Notes: generated by a model from the letters alone, not told the origin. A DNA stretch of 64,000 nucleotides from Adhaeribacter_A terreus (GCF_042657365.1 NZ_JBHSKT010000001.1:1-64000), one strand, 5' to 3'; positions 26,100 through 33,898 are shown, counted from the stretch's first letter. Translations and numbers: made by a program.

Positions 26100-28007
26100 T
26101 TAATCCAGGTTGAAGCGCAGGCTTACATTGTAATTCCGGCCGGGCATGGCATAATATTGCAGATTCTGGTAAACTGTATTGGTGAGGTTGTTGATATGGC
26201 CGATAACCTGGAACCGGCATTTCCCAATTTCCAGCGTTTTGCTGCCTGAAACATGGAAAAGCATAAAAGCCGGCAACGCTATTTCGTTTTCTGCATCGGT
26301 AAAACGTTCGCCGGTAAAGGTGCCGTTCAGGTTCAGAAGCCAGGTTTTATAACCCAAACCAGCCAACGCGGAAGCTGTATGCAAAGGAGTATAGACCAGT
26401 TGCTTGTTCAGAGGTTCATCCGAAATGAAATAACTGGCTTTCTGCACCGATCTGGTGTAAGCATAATTGCCGCGCAAATTCAGGTTCCAGCTGGAAAAAC
26501 GGTAGGTTATTTTGCCCGAAAACTCGAGGCCGCTGGCGTTCACTTTTTTCAGGTTTTGCGGCGTCCAGATGGTAGCTTCGGTTGGCAGCCATTGGATCCA
26601 GTTGTTCACGTGCAGCGCGTAAGCCGTTATTTCAGCTTCAGAAGTGAAATGGTTTTTGGAGAACCGATGTTGCAGGCCGGTTTCGTAATTCCAGCTATCT
26701 TCCGGACGCAGATTTTCGTTGCCGGTAGGCCAGTAACGGTCATTTAAAGTGGGTACGCGGTAGCCGCGGGCAATATTTCCTTTCCAGCGCACCGTATTTT
26801 TTTCAGTCTGAATAAATTCATAAAGGAAACCAATACTTGGAACCGGCGGCGGATCGAAGCCCGGAACAAAAGCCTGCCGATAATTCAGATTCAGGTGCAG
26901 TTTTTCAAAAAGATCGTAGCGCAGCAATGCAAAAACGGAATTCCGCAATTCGCTAACCGGTTCTTTATAACCATCTACTTCGCCGGAAAAATATTGCAGA
27001 TCGGCGCCCACGTTCAGGTTTAGTTTTCCCCGGATAATAAAGCCGTGTTCCGCCTGCGCCTGGTAAGTTTTTATGTCAGTATCGGAAGCAGGCTGGTTGT
27101 CGTCGGAGAAGCGCATGAAATCGTGAAAAAATGCCCCCCGCACAGAAGTTTGCCCAAAACCTGAACGCAGATTCCAGACCGCGGTGCTGCGCAGATTCCG
27201 GTTTTGCATCATGGCGTGCGTGTTGGCGACTACCATGTTCGGCTGCACTTCGTTTTCCTGATCGGTGTACCAGTTCTGCCAGTTCAGGTTGCTTTTTTCC
27301 GAAGGTTTCCAGTTCGCATTCAGCGTAAAACCTCGTTGCTCTACCGCTGCGTTTTGCTGCTTTTCTTCCGGCTTACCAAATTTGGCAGTATTAATAAACG
27401 CAAAATCATTTCGAACCGAATTCCGGAAAACTGAAGTCGCCACACCCGCTTTTTCCCAACCGTAACTGCCACCCAGATTACTGTATTTTCTGCCGAAACT
27501 GCCAAGATCCTGTTGAGCCTGCACTTTTAAGCCGGGCGCAAAACTTTCGGCGGAATTTAAAAGTACGCTGCCGCCAATAGCTCCGGAACCAAAATTAGAA
27601 CCCGCCGAACCATGCTGCAACGCCACGGTTTCCAGGCCCGAAACCGGAATTAAAGAAAAATCGAGCTGGCCCACGGTAGGCAGAGAAATATTAAAACCAT
27701 TCCAGAGCACGGCGGTATGACTGGCCGAAGTGCCCCGGAAAGCGAGTGAAGAAAGCATGCCCTGGCCGTAGGTTTTTACATAGACCGGCGTAGCGTTTTG
27801 CAGAATTTCGGCCAGGCTGGCGCTGCGGTTATTTTTCAGAAAAGTAGAATCGATGGAAGTCTGGCGGCTGCCGGCGGCAAAGGTTTCGGGTTTGCGCGCA
27901 ATAATTTCTACTTCGTGCAGTTTGCGGCTGCCTAAAGAATCGGGTTGCTGCGCAAACGCCGGTAAGATTCCGGAAAGGAGTAAACTTAAAAGACTAACGC
28001 ACCGCAT
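26100..28007 (-). CDS. btuB: TonB-dependent receptor, BtuB-like cobalamin transporter
   Basis: The frame is open from 28049, but the Met at 28007 starts a clean signal peptide (MRCVSLLSLLLSGILPAFAQ), which gives 635 residues. A plug domain follows (LAEILQNATPVYVKTYGQGMLSSLAFRG, GSGAIGGSVLLN). A 22-strand-type barrel ends YNVSLRFNLD with an aromatic two residues from the strand end. The size and the short extracellular loops fit BtuB/vitamin receptors rather than SusC. The cobalamin riboswitch upstream makes B12 or another corrinoid the likely substrate. The propeller lipoprotein gene is next in the operon. One dispersed-motif copy lies inside the coding sequence (26496-26525). Confidence 0.88.
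   Translation of the reverse strand: MRCVSLLSLLLSGILPAFAQQPDSLGSRKLHEVEIIARKPETFAAGSRQTSIDSTFLKNNRSASLAEILQNATPVYVKTYGQGMLSSLAFRGTSASHTAVLWNGFNISLPTVGQLDFSLIPVSGLETVALQHGSAGSNFGSGAIGGSVLLNSAESFAPGLKVQAQQDLGSFGRKYSNLGGSYGWEKAGVATSVFRNSVRNDFAFINTAKFGKPEEKQQNAAVEQRGFTLNANWKPSEKSNLNWQNWYTDQENEVQPNMVVANTHAMMQNRNLRSTAVWNLRSGFGQTSVRGAFFHDFMRFSDDNQPASDTDIKTYQAQAEHGFIIRGKLNLNVGADLQYFSGEVDGYKEPVSELRNSVFALLRYDLFEKLHLNLNYRQAFVPGFDPPPVPSIGFLYEFIQTEKNTVRWKGNIARGYRVPTLNDRYWPTGNENLRPEDSWNYETGLQHRFSKNHFTSEAEITAYALHVNNWIQWLPTEATIWTPQNLKKVNASGLEFSGKITYRFSSWNLNLRGNYAYTRSVQKASYFISDEPLNKQLVYTPLHTASALAGLGYKTWLLNLNGTFTGERFTDAENEIALPAFMLFHVSGSKTLEIGKCRFQVIGHINNLTNTVYQNLQYYAMPGRNYNVSLRFNLD
26496..26525 (+). repeat. 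30-bp dispersed motif inside btuB
   Basis: AAAACGGTAGGTTATT start, CGAAAACTC end, on the strand opposite to the gene. It encodes part of the barrel strand FSGKITYRFSSW, so the reading frame is kept. It could be a chance match. Confidence 0.5.
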
Positions 28008-28119
28008 TTCTCCAGCTAAAAAAAAGCCGGGAATTGAGTGGTGCTGCAAACGAATTAAACAGGAAATTTAACTGCATGAACCGCTACGCTTTTTACCCGA
28101 AAGCATGAAACATTTATTA

Positions 28120-28312
28120 ACCGGAACAGGCAGGTCTCCTGGCTCTCTTCATCAGTTCTGGCCTTCCCACCCGATTTGCTTGCAGGCAGTGGCTTGTGCG
28201 GTAAAACTGATTAAATTTGAAGATCACAGTTGCGGGAACAGCACAGGTATTACACCTGTTTCCCTTTTAAGACGTTTCTCGCGGCAGCAAGATCCATCAC
28301 CTAAATCCGGAG
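28120..28312 (-). ncRNA. Cobalamin (AdoCbl-type) riboswitch
   Basis: On the minus strand the conserved parts appear in order: AAAAGGGAA, GTGCTGTTCCCGCAACTGT, the GCCACTG...GGGAAGGC arm, and the B12 box GAGCCAGGAGACCTGCC (about 28131-28147). It ends about 115 bases before the btuB start, leaving room for an expression platform. It should lower btuB/btuG-like expression when cobalamin is plentiful. Confidence 0.95.
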
Positions 28313-28313
28313 G

Positions 28314-28321
28314 CAAAGGTA
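28314..28321 (-). promoter_or_regulatory. Possible -7 box of the B12 operon
   Basis: On the minus strand TACCTTTG fits TAnnTTTG and lies just before the riboswitch. No TTTG is seen 19 bases upstream. Confidence 0.5.
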
Positions 28322-28329
28322 GGAATAAA

Positions 28330-28513
28330 AATTTGAAGATTTGAAAATTTGGAGATTTGAAAATGAGGGAATTATGGAAAATCAGGGTGTGGAAATGAGA
28401 TTCGTTCAAAAACGCTATGGTGTTGCCCCGGAAAAACTAACCTTTAAAACCTGCGTTCAAAAGTTTTTTAATTTATTCATCTTCAAATCTCCAAATTTTC
28501 AAATCTTCAAATT
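28330..28513. repeat. 184-bp element with 36-bp terminal inverted repeats
   Basis: The arms 28330-28365 and 28478-28513 are inverted copies with one mismatch in 36 bases. Each is built from short AATTTGAAGATTTG-type units. The inner 112 bases hold a dispersed motif copy and no ORF of note. It fills the gap between the B12 leader and the glycosylase ATG, ending 6 bases before it. It looks like a MITE-like or intergenic repeat element; copy number elsewhere is unknown. Confidence 0.78.
28409..28438 (+). repeat. 30-bp dispersed motif, copy inside an inverted-repeat element
   Basis: AAAACGCTATGGTGTT start, CGGAAAAACT end. It is located between the 36-bp arms of the element at 28330-28513. Confidence 0.7.
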
Positions 28514-28519
28514 GGCATC

Positions 28520-29119
28520 ATGAAACTTCCGAAAGAATTTTACCTGCAACCGAACGTAGTACAGATAAGCCGCGATCTGCTGGGGAAATTTCTTTATACC
28601 CATATCGATGGCATTTTAACCGGCGGCATGATCGTAGAAACCGAAGCGTATTCCGGTGAAAACGATAAAGCCTGCCACGCGCATTTAGGCCGCCGTACTA
28701 ACCGCACCGAAATTATGTATGCCGAAGGCGGTGTAGCTTATGTGTACCTGATCTACGGTATTTACAACCTTTTCAATATTATCACCAACGAAAAAGACAA
28801 AGCCGATGCGGTTTTAATAAGAGCCATTGAACCCACCGAAGGCCTGAAAGAAATGCAATTGCGCCGGAATTTACCAAAGATCCAACCCAACTTAACGGCC
28901 GGTCCCGGTTTGCTTACGCAGGCTTTAGGCATTTCGCTTAAACATTACGGCGCCGATCTGCATGGAAATCTGATTTGGGTAGAAGACCAGGGAATTGTTA
29001 TTCCGGATAACGAAGTGATAGAAACCCCCAGAGTAGGAGTGGCCTATGCGGAAGATCACGCACTTTTGCCCTGGCGTTTCCGGGTGAAAGACAGTAAATG
29101 GACGAGTAAGGCGAAATAG
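28520..29119 (+). CDS. DNA-3-methyladenine glycosylase (AAG/MPG family)
   Basis: This 199-residue base-excision repair enzyme removes alkylated purines such as 3-methyladenine. The family pattern is clear: LARDLLGK-like segment QISRDLLGKFLYTH, the catalytic Glu in IVETEAYSGENDKACHA, the MYAEGGVAYVYLIYGIY block with the intercalating Tyr, and AGPGLLTQALGIS near residue 131. Length and fold agree with prokaryotic Aag. It is flanked on both sides by inverted-repeat elements. Confidence 0.95.
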   Translation: MKLPKEFYLQPNVVQISRDLLGKFLYTHIDGILTGGMIVETEAYSGENDKACHAHLGRRTNRTEIMYAEGGVAYVYLIYGIYNLFNIITNEKDKADAVLIRAIEPTEGLKEMQLRRNLPKIQPNLTAGPGLLTQALGISLKHYGADLHGNLIWVEDQGIVIPDNEVIETPRVGVAYAEDHALLPWRFRVKDSKWTSKAK

Positions 29120-29122
29120 CTT

Positions 29123-29299
29123 AATGGTTAAATTGTTAAATTGCTGAATTGTTGAAACAGCGGGGGCTGATGAAATTGCTGGTACAAGTGCCGCTAACGC
29201 TAACACTTGCACCAGCAATTTCAATAAAGGTGTTAACTACAAATAATAGCCGGTATGTTGTAAATTGCCAATAATCAACAATTAAACAATTTAACCATT
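29123..29299. repeat. Nested inverted-repeat element between convergent genes
   Basis: Outer arms AATGGTTAAATTGTT (29123-29137) and its exact inverse (29285-29299) enclose an inner hairpin with 19-bp arms (29172-29190 and 29204-29222, one mismatch). The outer arms reach to within a few bases of both stop codons, so the element is the entire intergenic region. The inner hairpin could end transcription from both sides. Confidence 0.78.
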
Positions 29300-30490
29300 T
29301 CAAACCGCCTTTTCGCAAACCAGAATAACCAGTTGCTGATGCATATCAGTAGTAGCAAATAAATACAGATCTCCGCCTTCTTTTAAACCGGTTTTTTGCC
29401 GGATCTGCGCTACCGTTTCCGGGAAATTGCGGACTGTGATGTTGGCTTTCTTTTCGGGAATTAAACCATGCAGCACTTTTTTGTTGTATTTGGCTACCGT
29501 TTTTAACCGGAAACTCCTGCCAGGAAAATCTGCTACCAGATCTACAGAAGTATATAAATGCGAGTTGCGGTGCAGTTTTTTCAAACCAAAACGTTGCGCG
29601 ATCTGCCGGAAAGCGCCGGCTTTCATAATGGCAGCGTTTGGTTCATAAATAAATTCCAGTGGTTCTGAATAATGCGTTTCCGCGGTTTCTTCGTTACTTT
29701 TTCGGAAAGAAAAGCCAGCGTTTTCAGCTTTGGGGGTCAGGTTTACGGCGGTAATTTCCGGGTCCGGATTTTCGGTTTGCCCGATCTGGTACAGCACTTC
29801 CTTGCATTCGTTTTCTACGGCAATTACCCAGATCTTTTCTACGTTTTTCAGTTGCTGCACCGCGCGGTCAATATCCAGCATGGGGCTGGTTTTAAGCAAA
29901 ACGCTATGGCTTTTGGCCAATAAAGTCGGAAGCATTTGTAGCACATCGGGTTCGCAATCTTCCAGCAAATGTACTTTCTGGTTGGCAGTGCCGCGGCGTG
30001 CCGGATCGAGGTAAATGCAATCAGCTATTTCGCTGAAATTCTCCAGAAAAACGGTAGCGTTTTGGGCCTGAAAAGTCACATTATTCACATCCAGTTTTTC
30101 GAAGTTAAAAGCTACCGTTTCGCTTAACGCTTCATTTTGTTCCACGTGGTAAACCTGCCGGAATTGCTGCGAGAAATAAAAAACATCTACGCCAAAACCG
30201 CCCGTCAGGTCAACCAAAATTTCCCCGGAAATTAAACTGGCTTTGTATTGCGCGGTCAGTTCCGAAGATGCCTGTTCTACCGAAAGATTTGCCGGAAAAA
30301 TAAGGTCGAAGTTTTCGGCCCAATGCGGGAGCTTGTTCTTTGCTTTTTGCCGCGCCTGAATTTGCTGCACCAGCTCGGCCACCGGCAAACCCGGAAAACG
30401 TTTGGCTTGCAGCATTAACGTAGCCGGGTCGTCGTTTTTATGAGCTTCCAGAAAGGCGCGGGCTTCCGCAGAAAAAGGTTGTAAAGCCAT
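29300..30490 (-). CDS. Class I SAM-dependent methyltransferase with THUMP-like domain
   Basis: This 396-residue protein is a SAM-dependent methyltransferase. The SAM motif I is VDLTGGFGVD (about residue 92) and motif IV is IYLDPARRG (about residue 159). The C-terminal part is the THUMP-like domain found in Bacteroidota RsmD-related proteins. The likely substrate is RNA, but no specific site is known. Two dispersed-motif copies lie in its coding sequence, on the opposite strand, and both keep the frame. The gene sits 10 bases after the next upstream gene, so the two form an operon. Confidence 0.85.
   Translation of the reverse strand: MALQPFSAEARAFLEAHKNDDPATLMLQAKRFPGLPVAELVQQIQARQKAKNKLPHWAENFDLIFPANLSVEQASSELTAQYKASLISGEILVDLTGGFGVDVFYFSQQFRQVYHVEQNEALSETVAFNFEKLDVNNVTFQAQNATVFLENFSEIADCIYLDPARRGTANQKVHLLEDCEPDVLQMLPTLLAKSHSVLLKTSPMLDIDRAVQQLKNVEKIWVIAVENECKEVLYQIGQTENPDPEITAVNLTPKAENAGFSFRKSNEETAETHYSEPLEFIYEPNAAIMKAGAFRQIAQRFGLKKLHRNSHLYTSVDLVADFPGRSFRLKTVAKYNKKVLHGLIPEKKANITVRNFPETVAQIRQKTGLKEGGDLYLFATTDMHQQLVILVCEKAV
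29898..29927 (+). repeat. 30-bp dispersed motif inside the methyltransferase gene
   Basis: AAAACGCTATGGCTTT start, CAATAAAGTC end. It codes on the minus strand for LLAKSHSVLLK, with no frame change. Confidence 0.65.
30048..30077 (+). repeat. 30-bp dispersed motif inside the methyltransferase gene, second copy
   Basis: AAAACGGTAGCGTTTT start, TGAAAAGTC end; near consensus. It codes on the minus strand for VTFQAQNATVF, just before the IYLDPARR motif. Confidence 0.75.
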
Positions 30491-30500
30491 GAATGAGTAA

Positions 30501-31655
30501 TTAGCGCAATTGCCAGTTCAGGGTAATGCCAGGCACTACTTTCCGGTCATAAAAAGTGCCGAAGCCGAAACCCGATGGTTTGAATTTATGAAAGCTGCTA
30601 TTGTTTTTAATGGTGGCAAAAGCGTTGTATTCGTCTATGGCGCGGAGCATGTGCTGGTTGGTGTTGCGCAGAATCAAAACGTTTACCAGCAAGCTGCCGG
30701 CGGCAATGCCCAGGTAAACTTTCTGGCGGTCGTTAAAATACACGTAGCCTTCGTCCTGCAAAACTTCGTTGGCATACAGAATTACCGACGAAACGAAAAC
30801 GGTGCGTTCAACGAGGTAACCAATTTTATAATTCCGGTATTTGTCGAGTTCTTTCAGGGCTTCGGGGCTGGCCGCCACATCTTTGCGAATATGCTGCCCG
30901 AAAAAACCGGCATTGCGTTCGCGCTGGTCGGCTCCTAAATAATAGTAAAAGTTACGGGTCGGGCCGCCGTTTCCGCGTTGTACATCTTCGGCGGTGCGGG
31001 AAATTAATGGGTACGCCAATGGTTTGGCCGTTTTTTCAGGAGTGGTTTGCGTGCCGGCTGGTAAAGTTTGTTGGTTGGGTTCGGCGGTTAAAGCAGGTTT
31101 CAAAGGACTGCCTGCCGGTGCTTCTTCGAAATAATGCGGACTGTATTGTTTGGTGGCCTGTATAAAATTCCGGATCAGTTTTTCGTAGGTTTCGGCCTGC
31201 AACACAAACGCTTTCTGGTTAGGCGAAGTAATGGTAATGCGGCGGTTAAAAGCGGTATGCGTAAGCACGTAAGAACCCACCGCGCCGGCGCCTTTTATGT
31301 CCGTAATATCCAGCAGCAGCAGGTTTTCAATTTTCAGACTATCGTACTGTCGAAGTAAAACGTTTTTCTTAGCGGGCTGCAACAATATATTCTTATCGGC
31401 GAAATGCAGCATTTGAATGCCCAGGTTCTGGTTGTCGGTAAGGAGTTGCGTGCTGAATTTGCTGATGATCCTGGCGTCTTCTTCGGGCGTGGTTTCTACA
31501 TTGCTGGCATAACCAATTAAAACGGCCGTGCGCGCCGAAAATAAATTCTTAGGCAGGTCGCGCACAAATTTCAGCTGCATGTTGGTTTGCGCCTGAACGG
31601 CAGCCGGAACGGCAAATAACAGGAAGAAGAAGAGAAGCGGGAGCAGTTTTTTCAT
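30501..31655 (-). CDS. Secreted protein of unknown function
   Basis: The frame is open from 31721; the Met at 31655 begins a clear signal peptide (MKKLLPLLFFFLLFAVPAAVQAQ), giving 384 residues. The N-terminal half (LKFVRDLPKNLFSARTAVLIGYAS, then LLTDNQNLGIQMLHFADKN) looks like a compact alpha/beta domain. A Pro/Thr-rich linker (about residues 190-220) follows. The C-terminal part has hydrophobic stretches (VERTVFVSSVILYANEVL and VYLGIAAGSLLVNVLIL) that may be membrane helices. I recognise no family. It lies upstream of the methyltransferase in one operon. Confidence 0.7.
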   Translation of the reverse strand: MKKLLPLLFFFLLFAVPAAVQAQTNMQLKFVRDLPKNLFSARTAVLIGYASNVETTPEEDARIISKFSTQLLTDNQNLGIQMLHFADKNILLQPAKKNVLLRQYDSLKIENLLLLDITDIKGAGAVGSYVLTHTAFNRRITITSPNQKAFVLQAETYEKLIRNFIQATKQYSPHYFEEAPAGSPLKPALTAEPNQQTLPAGTQTTPEKTAKPLAYPLISRTAEDVQRGNGGPTRNFYYYLGADQRERNAGFFGQHIRKDVAASPEALKELDKYRNYKIGYLVERTVFVSSVILYANEVLQDEGYVYFNDRQKVYLGIAAGSLLVNVLILRNTNQHMLRAIDEYNAFATIKNNSSFHKFKPSGFGFGTFYDRKVVPGITLNWQLR

Positions 31656-31749
31656 AGTAACAGGTTTGCGGCTGGTAAAATTAGCGAAACTTTTATAACC
31701 AATTCCGGAAAGCAAGACCATTTTAAAAGCTTTCCGGTTGCCTGGCCGG

Positions 31750-31779
31750 CAGTTTTTTTATGCCATAGCATAGCGTTTT
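31750..31779 (-). repeat. 30-bp dispersed motif, second of a tandem pair
   Basis: On the minus strand: AAAACGCTATGCTATG start, AAAAAAACTG end. It lies upstream of the secreted protein gene. Confidence 0.75.
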
Positions 31780-31789
31780 GCGGGTTTCG

Positions 31790-31819
31790 TACTTTTTCAG
31801 CCCGAAACCATAGCGTTTT
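31790..31819 (-). repeat. 30-bp dispersed motif, first of a tandem pair
   Basis: On the minus strand: AAAACGCTATGGTTTC start, TGAAAAAGTA end. The second copy follows 10 bases later. The pair lies in the divergent gap before ahcY. Confidence 0.82.
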
Positions 31820-31881
31820 ACGCAGATTGTTGGGCAAAAGGGAATTAAATCAGATTAAAAGGTATTTAGAAACAAATTGAT

Positions 31882-31889
31882 TAATTTTG
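31882..31889 (+). promoter_or_regulatory. Possible -7 box of ahcY
   Basis: TAATTTTG fits TAnnTTTG and lies 34 bases before the ATG. The upstream TTTG is not clear. Confidence 0.5.
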
Positions 31890-31923
31890 TGTTCTGATTC
31901 CGAAAATCTTAAAAACAGAAATA

Positions 31924-33231
31924 ATGGTAGAGACTTTTGTTCCTTACAAAGTAAAAGACATGTCGCTGGCTGAATGGGGCCGCAAAGAAATAAAACTGGC
32001 CGAGGCTGAAATGCCGGGCTTAATGGCGATTCGCGAAGAGTTTGGTGCTTCGCAGCCGCTGAAAGGCGCGCGCATTGCAGGTTGCTTACACATGACCATC
32101 CAGACGGCTGTACTGATCGAAACTTTAGTTGCTTTAGGCGCTGACGTTACCTGGTCTTCGTGCAATATTTTCTCTACGCAAGATCACGCTGCTGCTGCTA
32201 TTGCTGCGGCCGGCATTCCGGTTTACGCCTGGAAAGGCATGAACGCAGAAGAATTTGACTGGTGCATCGAACAAACCTTATTCTTCGGCGAAGACCGCCA
32301 GCCCCTGAACATGATCCTGGACGATGGTGGTGACTTGACCAACATGGTTTTCGATAAATATCCGCAGTTAGTGGAAGGCATTAAAGGCTTATCGGAAGAA
32401 ACTACAACCGGCGTGCACCGCTTATACGAGCGCATGAAAAACGGTACTTTGGTTATGCCGGCTATCAACGTAAACGACTCGGTTACCAAATCGAAATTCG
32501 ATAACAAATACGGCTGTAAAGAATCGTTGGTAGATGCGATCCGTCGTGCGACTGACGTAATGATGGCTGGTAAAGTTGCGGTAGTTGGCGGTTACGGCGA
32601 TGTAGGAAAAGGTTCTGCTGCATCTTTGCGTGGTGCCGGAGCCCGCGTAATTGTTACTGAAATCGACCCGATCTGCGCCCTGCAAGCTGCTATGGACGGT
32701 TTTGCCGTGAAGAAAATGGCTGATGCCGTGAAAGAAGCTGACATCGTAGTAACGGCAACTGGTAACTGCAACATCATTACTGGAGAGCATTTCCGCGCCA
32801 TGAAAGATAAAACCATCGTATGCAATATCGGTCACTTCGATAACGAGATCGATATGGCTTGGTTAAACGAAAACTACGGCCACACCAAAGATACTGTTAA
32901 GCCGCAGGTTGATATCTACAACGTAGAAGGCCACGACGTAATTATCTTAGCCGAAGGCCGCCTGGTAAACTTAGGTTGCGCTACCGGTCACCCGTCTTTC
33001 GTAATGTCTAACTCTTTCTCGAACCAGGTTTTAGCCCAGATCGAACTGTGGACAAATTCTGACAAATACGAGAATAAAGTGTACACATTACCGAAACACC
33101 TGGACGAAAAAGTTGCCCGTTTACACTTGGCTAAAATTGGCGTAGTGCTGGAAGAACTTACCGACGAGCAGGCTGCTTACATCGGCGTAGAGAAACAAGG
33201 TCCTTACAAAACTGATCTGTACCGTTACTAA
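31924..33231 (+). CDS. ahcY: Adenosylhomocysteinase
   Basis: This 435-residue cytosolic enzyme splits S-adenosylhomocysteine into adenosine and homocysteine, which keeps methylation reactions going. Landmarks are KVKDMSLAEWGRKEI at the N-terminus, SSCNIFSTQDHAAAAIA for substrate binding, the NAD motif VVGGYGDVGKGSA (about residue 219), and the C-terminal KTDLYRY that reaches the neighbouring subunit. It is full length. A motif-fused terminator follows. Confidence 0.98.
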   Translation: MVETFVPYKVKDMSLAEWGRKEIKLAEAEMPGLMAIREEFGASQPLKGARIAGCLHMTIQTAVLIETLVALGADVTWSSCNIFSTQDHAAAAIAAAGIPVYAWKGMNAEEFDWCIEQTLFFGEDRQPLNMILDDGGDLTNMVFDKYPQLVEGIKGLSEETTTGVHRLYERMKNGTLVMPAINVNDSVTKSKFDNKYGCKESLVDAIRRATDVMMAGKVAVVGGYGDVGKGSAASLRGAGARVIVTEIDPICALQAAMDGFAVKKMADAVKEADIVVTATGNCNIITGEHFRAMKDKTIVCNIGHFDNEIDMAWLNENYGHTKDTVKPQVDIYNVEGHDVIILAEGRLVNLGCATGHPSFVMSNSFSNQVLAQIELWTNSDKYENKVYTLPKHLDEKVARLHLAKIGVVLEELTDEQAAYIGVEKQGPYKTDLYRY

Positions 33232-33238
33232 GTTTTAG

Positions 33239-33268
33239 AAAACGGTATCGTTTTATGATAAAAAAGTC
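33239..33268 (+). repeat. 30-bp dispersed motif fused to a terminator
   Basis: AAAACGGTATCGTTTT start, TAAAAAAGTC end. Its tail is the left arm of the ahcY terminator. Confidence 0.85.
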
Positions 33269-33296
33269 CCACTGGTTAGTTCCGGCGGGACTTTTT
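33261..33296 (+). terminator. Terminator of ahcY
   Basis: AAAAAGTCCC and GGGACTTTTT pair around a 16-base loop. The left arm overlaps the end of the dispersed motif. Confidence 0.9.
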
Positions 33297-33311
33297 GTTT
33301 TTGACAAACTG

Positions 33312-33341
33312 AAAACGGTATGGTTTTCAGCTGAAAAACTG
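33312..33341 (+). repeat. 30-bp dispersed motif, copy
   Basis: AAAACGGTATGGTTTT start, TGAAAAACTG end. It lies 44 bases after the previous copy and 9 bases from the 3' end of the orphan gene at 33351. Confidence 0.82.
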
Positions 33342-33350
33342 AAAATTAAA

Positions 33351-33785
33351 TCAACATGATAATTCTTCCGGTTTCAGTCTTGATATATTTCCTAAAAGTT
33401 CGGGCCTTAATCTCCAGAATACTTTTTTTGCAGAGATCCAATTCGCTTCATTATCACCGATTCCCCAATAATCTTCATCTGACCAATAATAAAGGTCGTT
33501 TTCTTTCTTAAAAGTCGCTTCAAAAATTACTCCGCCATACATTTCCGGCGGATTAAAATTAAATCTCTCTACATCTTCAAACTTTAATTCAAGCACCGGA
33601 TTTTCTTTGGCTTGTCTTTGAAATAGGAGCGTGGCAACATTTTTATTATCGAAACTCATAGCTCGTTCTTCATCAACAAATTCTTTGGTAGAAATATGCA
33701 GATCGCGCAGACAGCTATCATGGAAACTGGCGTAAAGCTTTAAAAGCCACTCTAAGTCTGCATCAGATTTGATTTCGGTCCACAT
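33351..33785 (-). CDS. Hypothetical cytosolic protein
   Basis: This 144-residue protein has no signal peptide or membrane segment. It is rich in acidic and aromatic residues, with segments such as FHDSCLRDLHIS, YYWSDEDYWGIGDNE and KKVFWRLRPELLG. The overall look (small, acidic, Trp/Tyr-rich) is like immunity or SMI1-type proteins, but I cannot assign a family. Its codon use is more AT-rich than its neighbours. Dispersed motifs in the same direction flank it (33312 and 33809). Confidence 0.7.
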   Translation of the reverse strand: MWTEIKSDADLEWLLKLYASFHDSCLRDLHISTKEFVDEERAMSFDNKNVATLLFQRQAKENPVLELKFEDVERFNFNPPEMYGGVIFEATFKKENDLYYWSDEDYWGIGDNEANWISAKKVFWRLRPELLGNISRLKPEELSC

Positions 33786-33808
33786 TTATTTGTTTTTGTA
33801 GTAAAATA

Positions 33809-33838
33809 AAAACGCTACCCTTTCAAGCTGAAAAACTC
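33809..33838 (+). repeat. 30-bp dispersed motif fused to a hairpin
   Basis: AAAACGCTACCCTTTC start, TGAAAAACTC end. Its tail is the left arm of the hairpin at 33831. Confidence 0.8.
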
Positions 33839-33862
33839 ACAATGCAATAATCGTGAGTTTTT
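33831..33862 (+). terminator. Hairpin terminator between the LytTR gene and the orphan gene
   Basis: AAAAACTCAC and GTGAGTTTTT pair around a 12-base loop. T tracts on both strands allow action in both directions; on the minus strand it would end the kinase/regulator operon. Confidence 0.82.
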
Positions 33863-33868
33863 CAGACC

Positions 33869-33898
33869 AAAACGGTAGCGTTTTCAGGTTAAAAAGTC
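33869..33898 (+). repeat. 30-bp dispersed motif, copy
   Basis: AAAACGGTAGCGTTTT start, TTAAAAAGTC end; near consensus. It lies 30 bases after the previous copy. Confidence 0.85.

Noticed and set aside
28078..28107. CCGCTACGCTTTTTACCCGAAAG between btuB and the riboswitch
   Set aside because: Looks like a damaged motif copy, but too many positions differ to list it as one.
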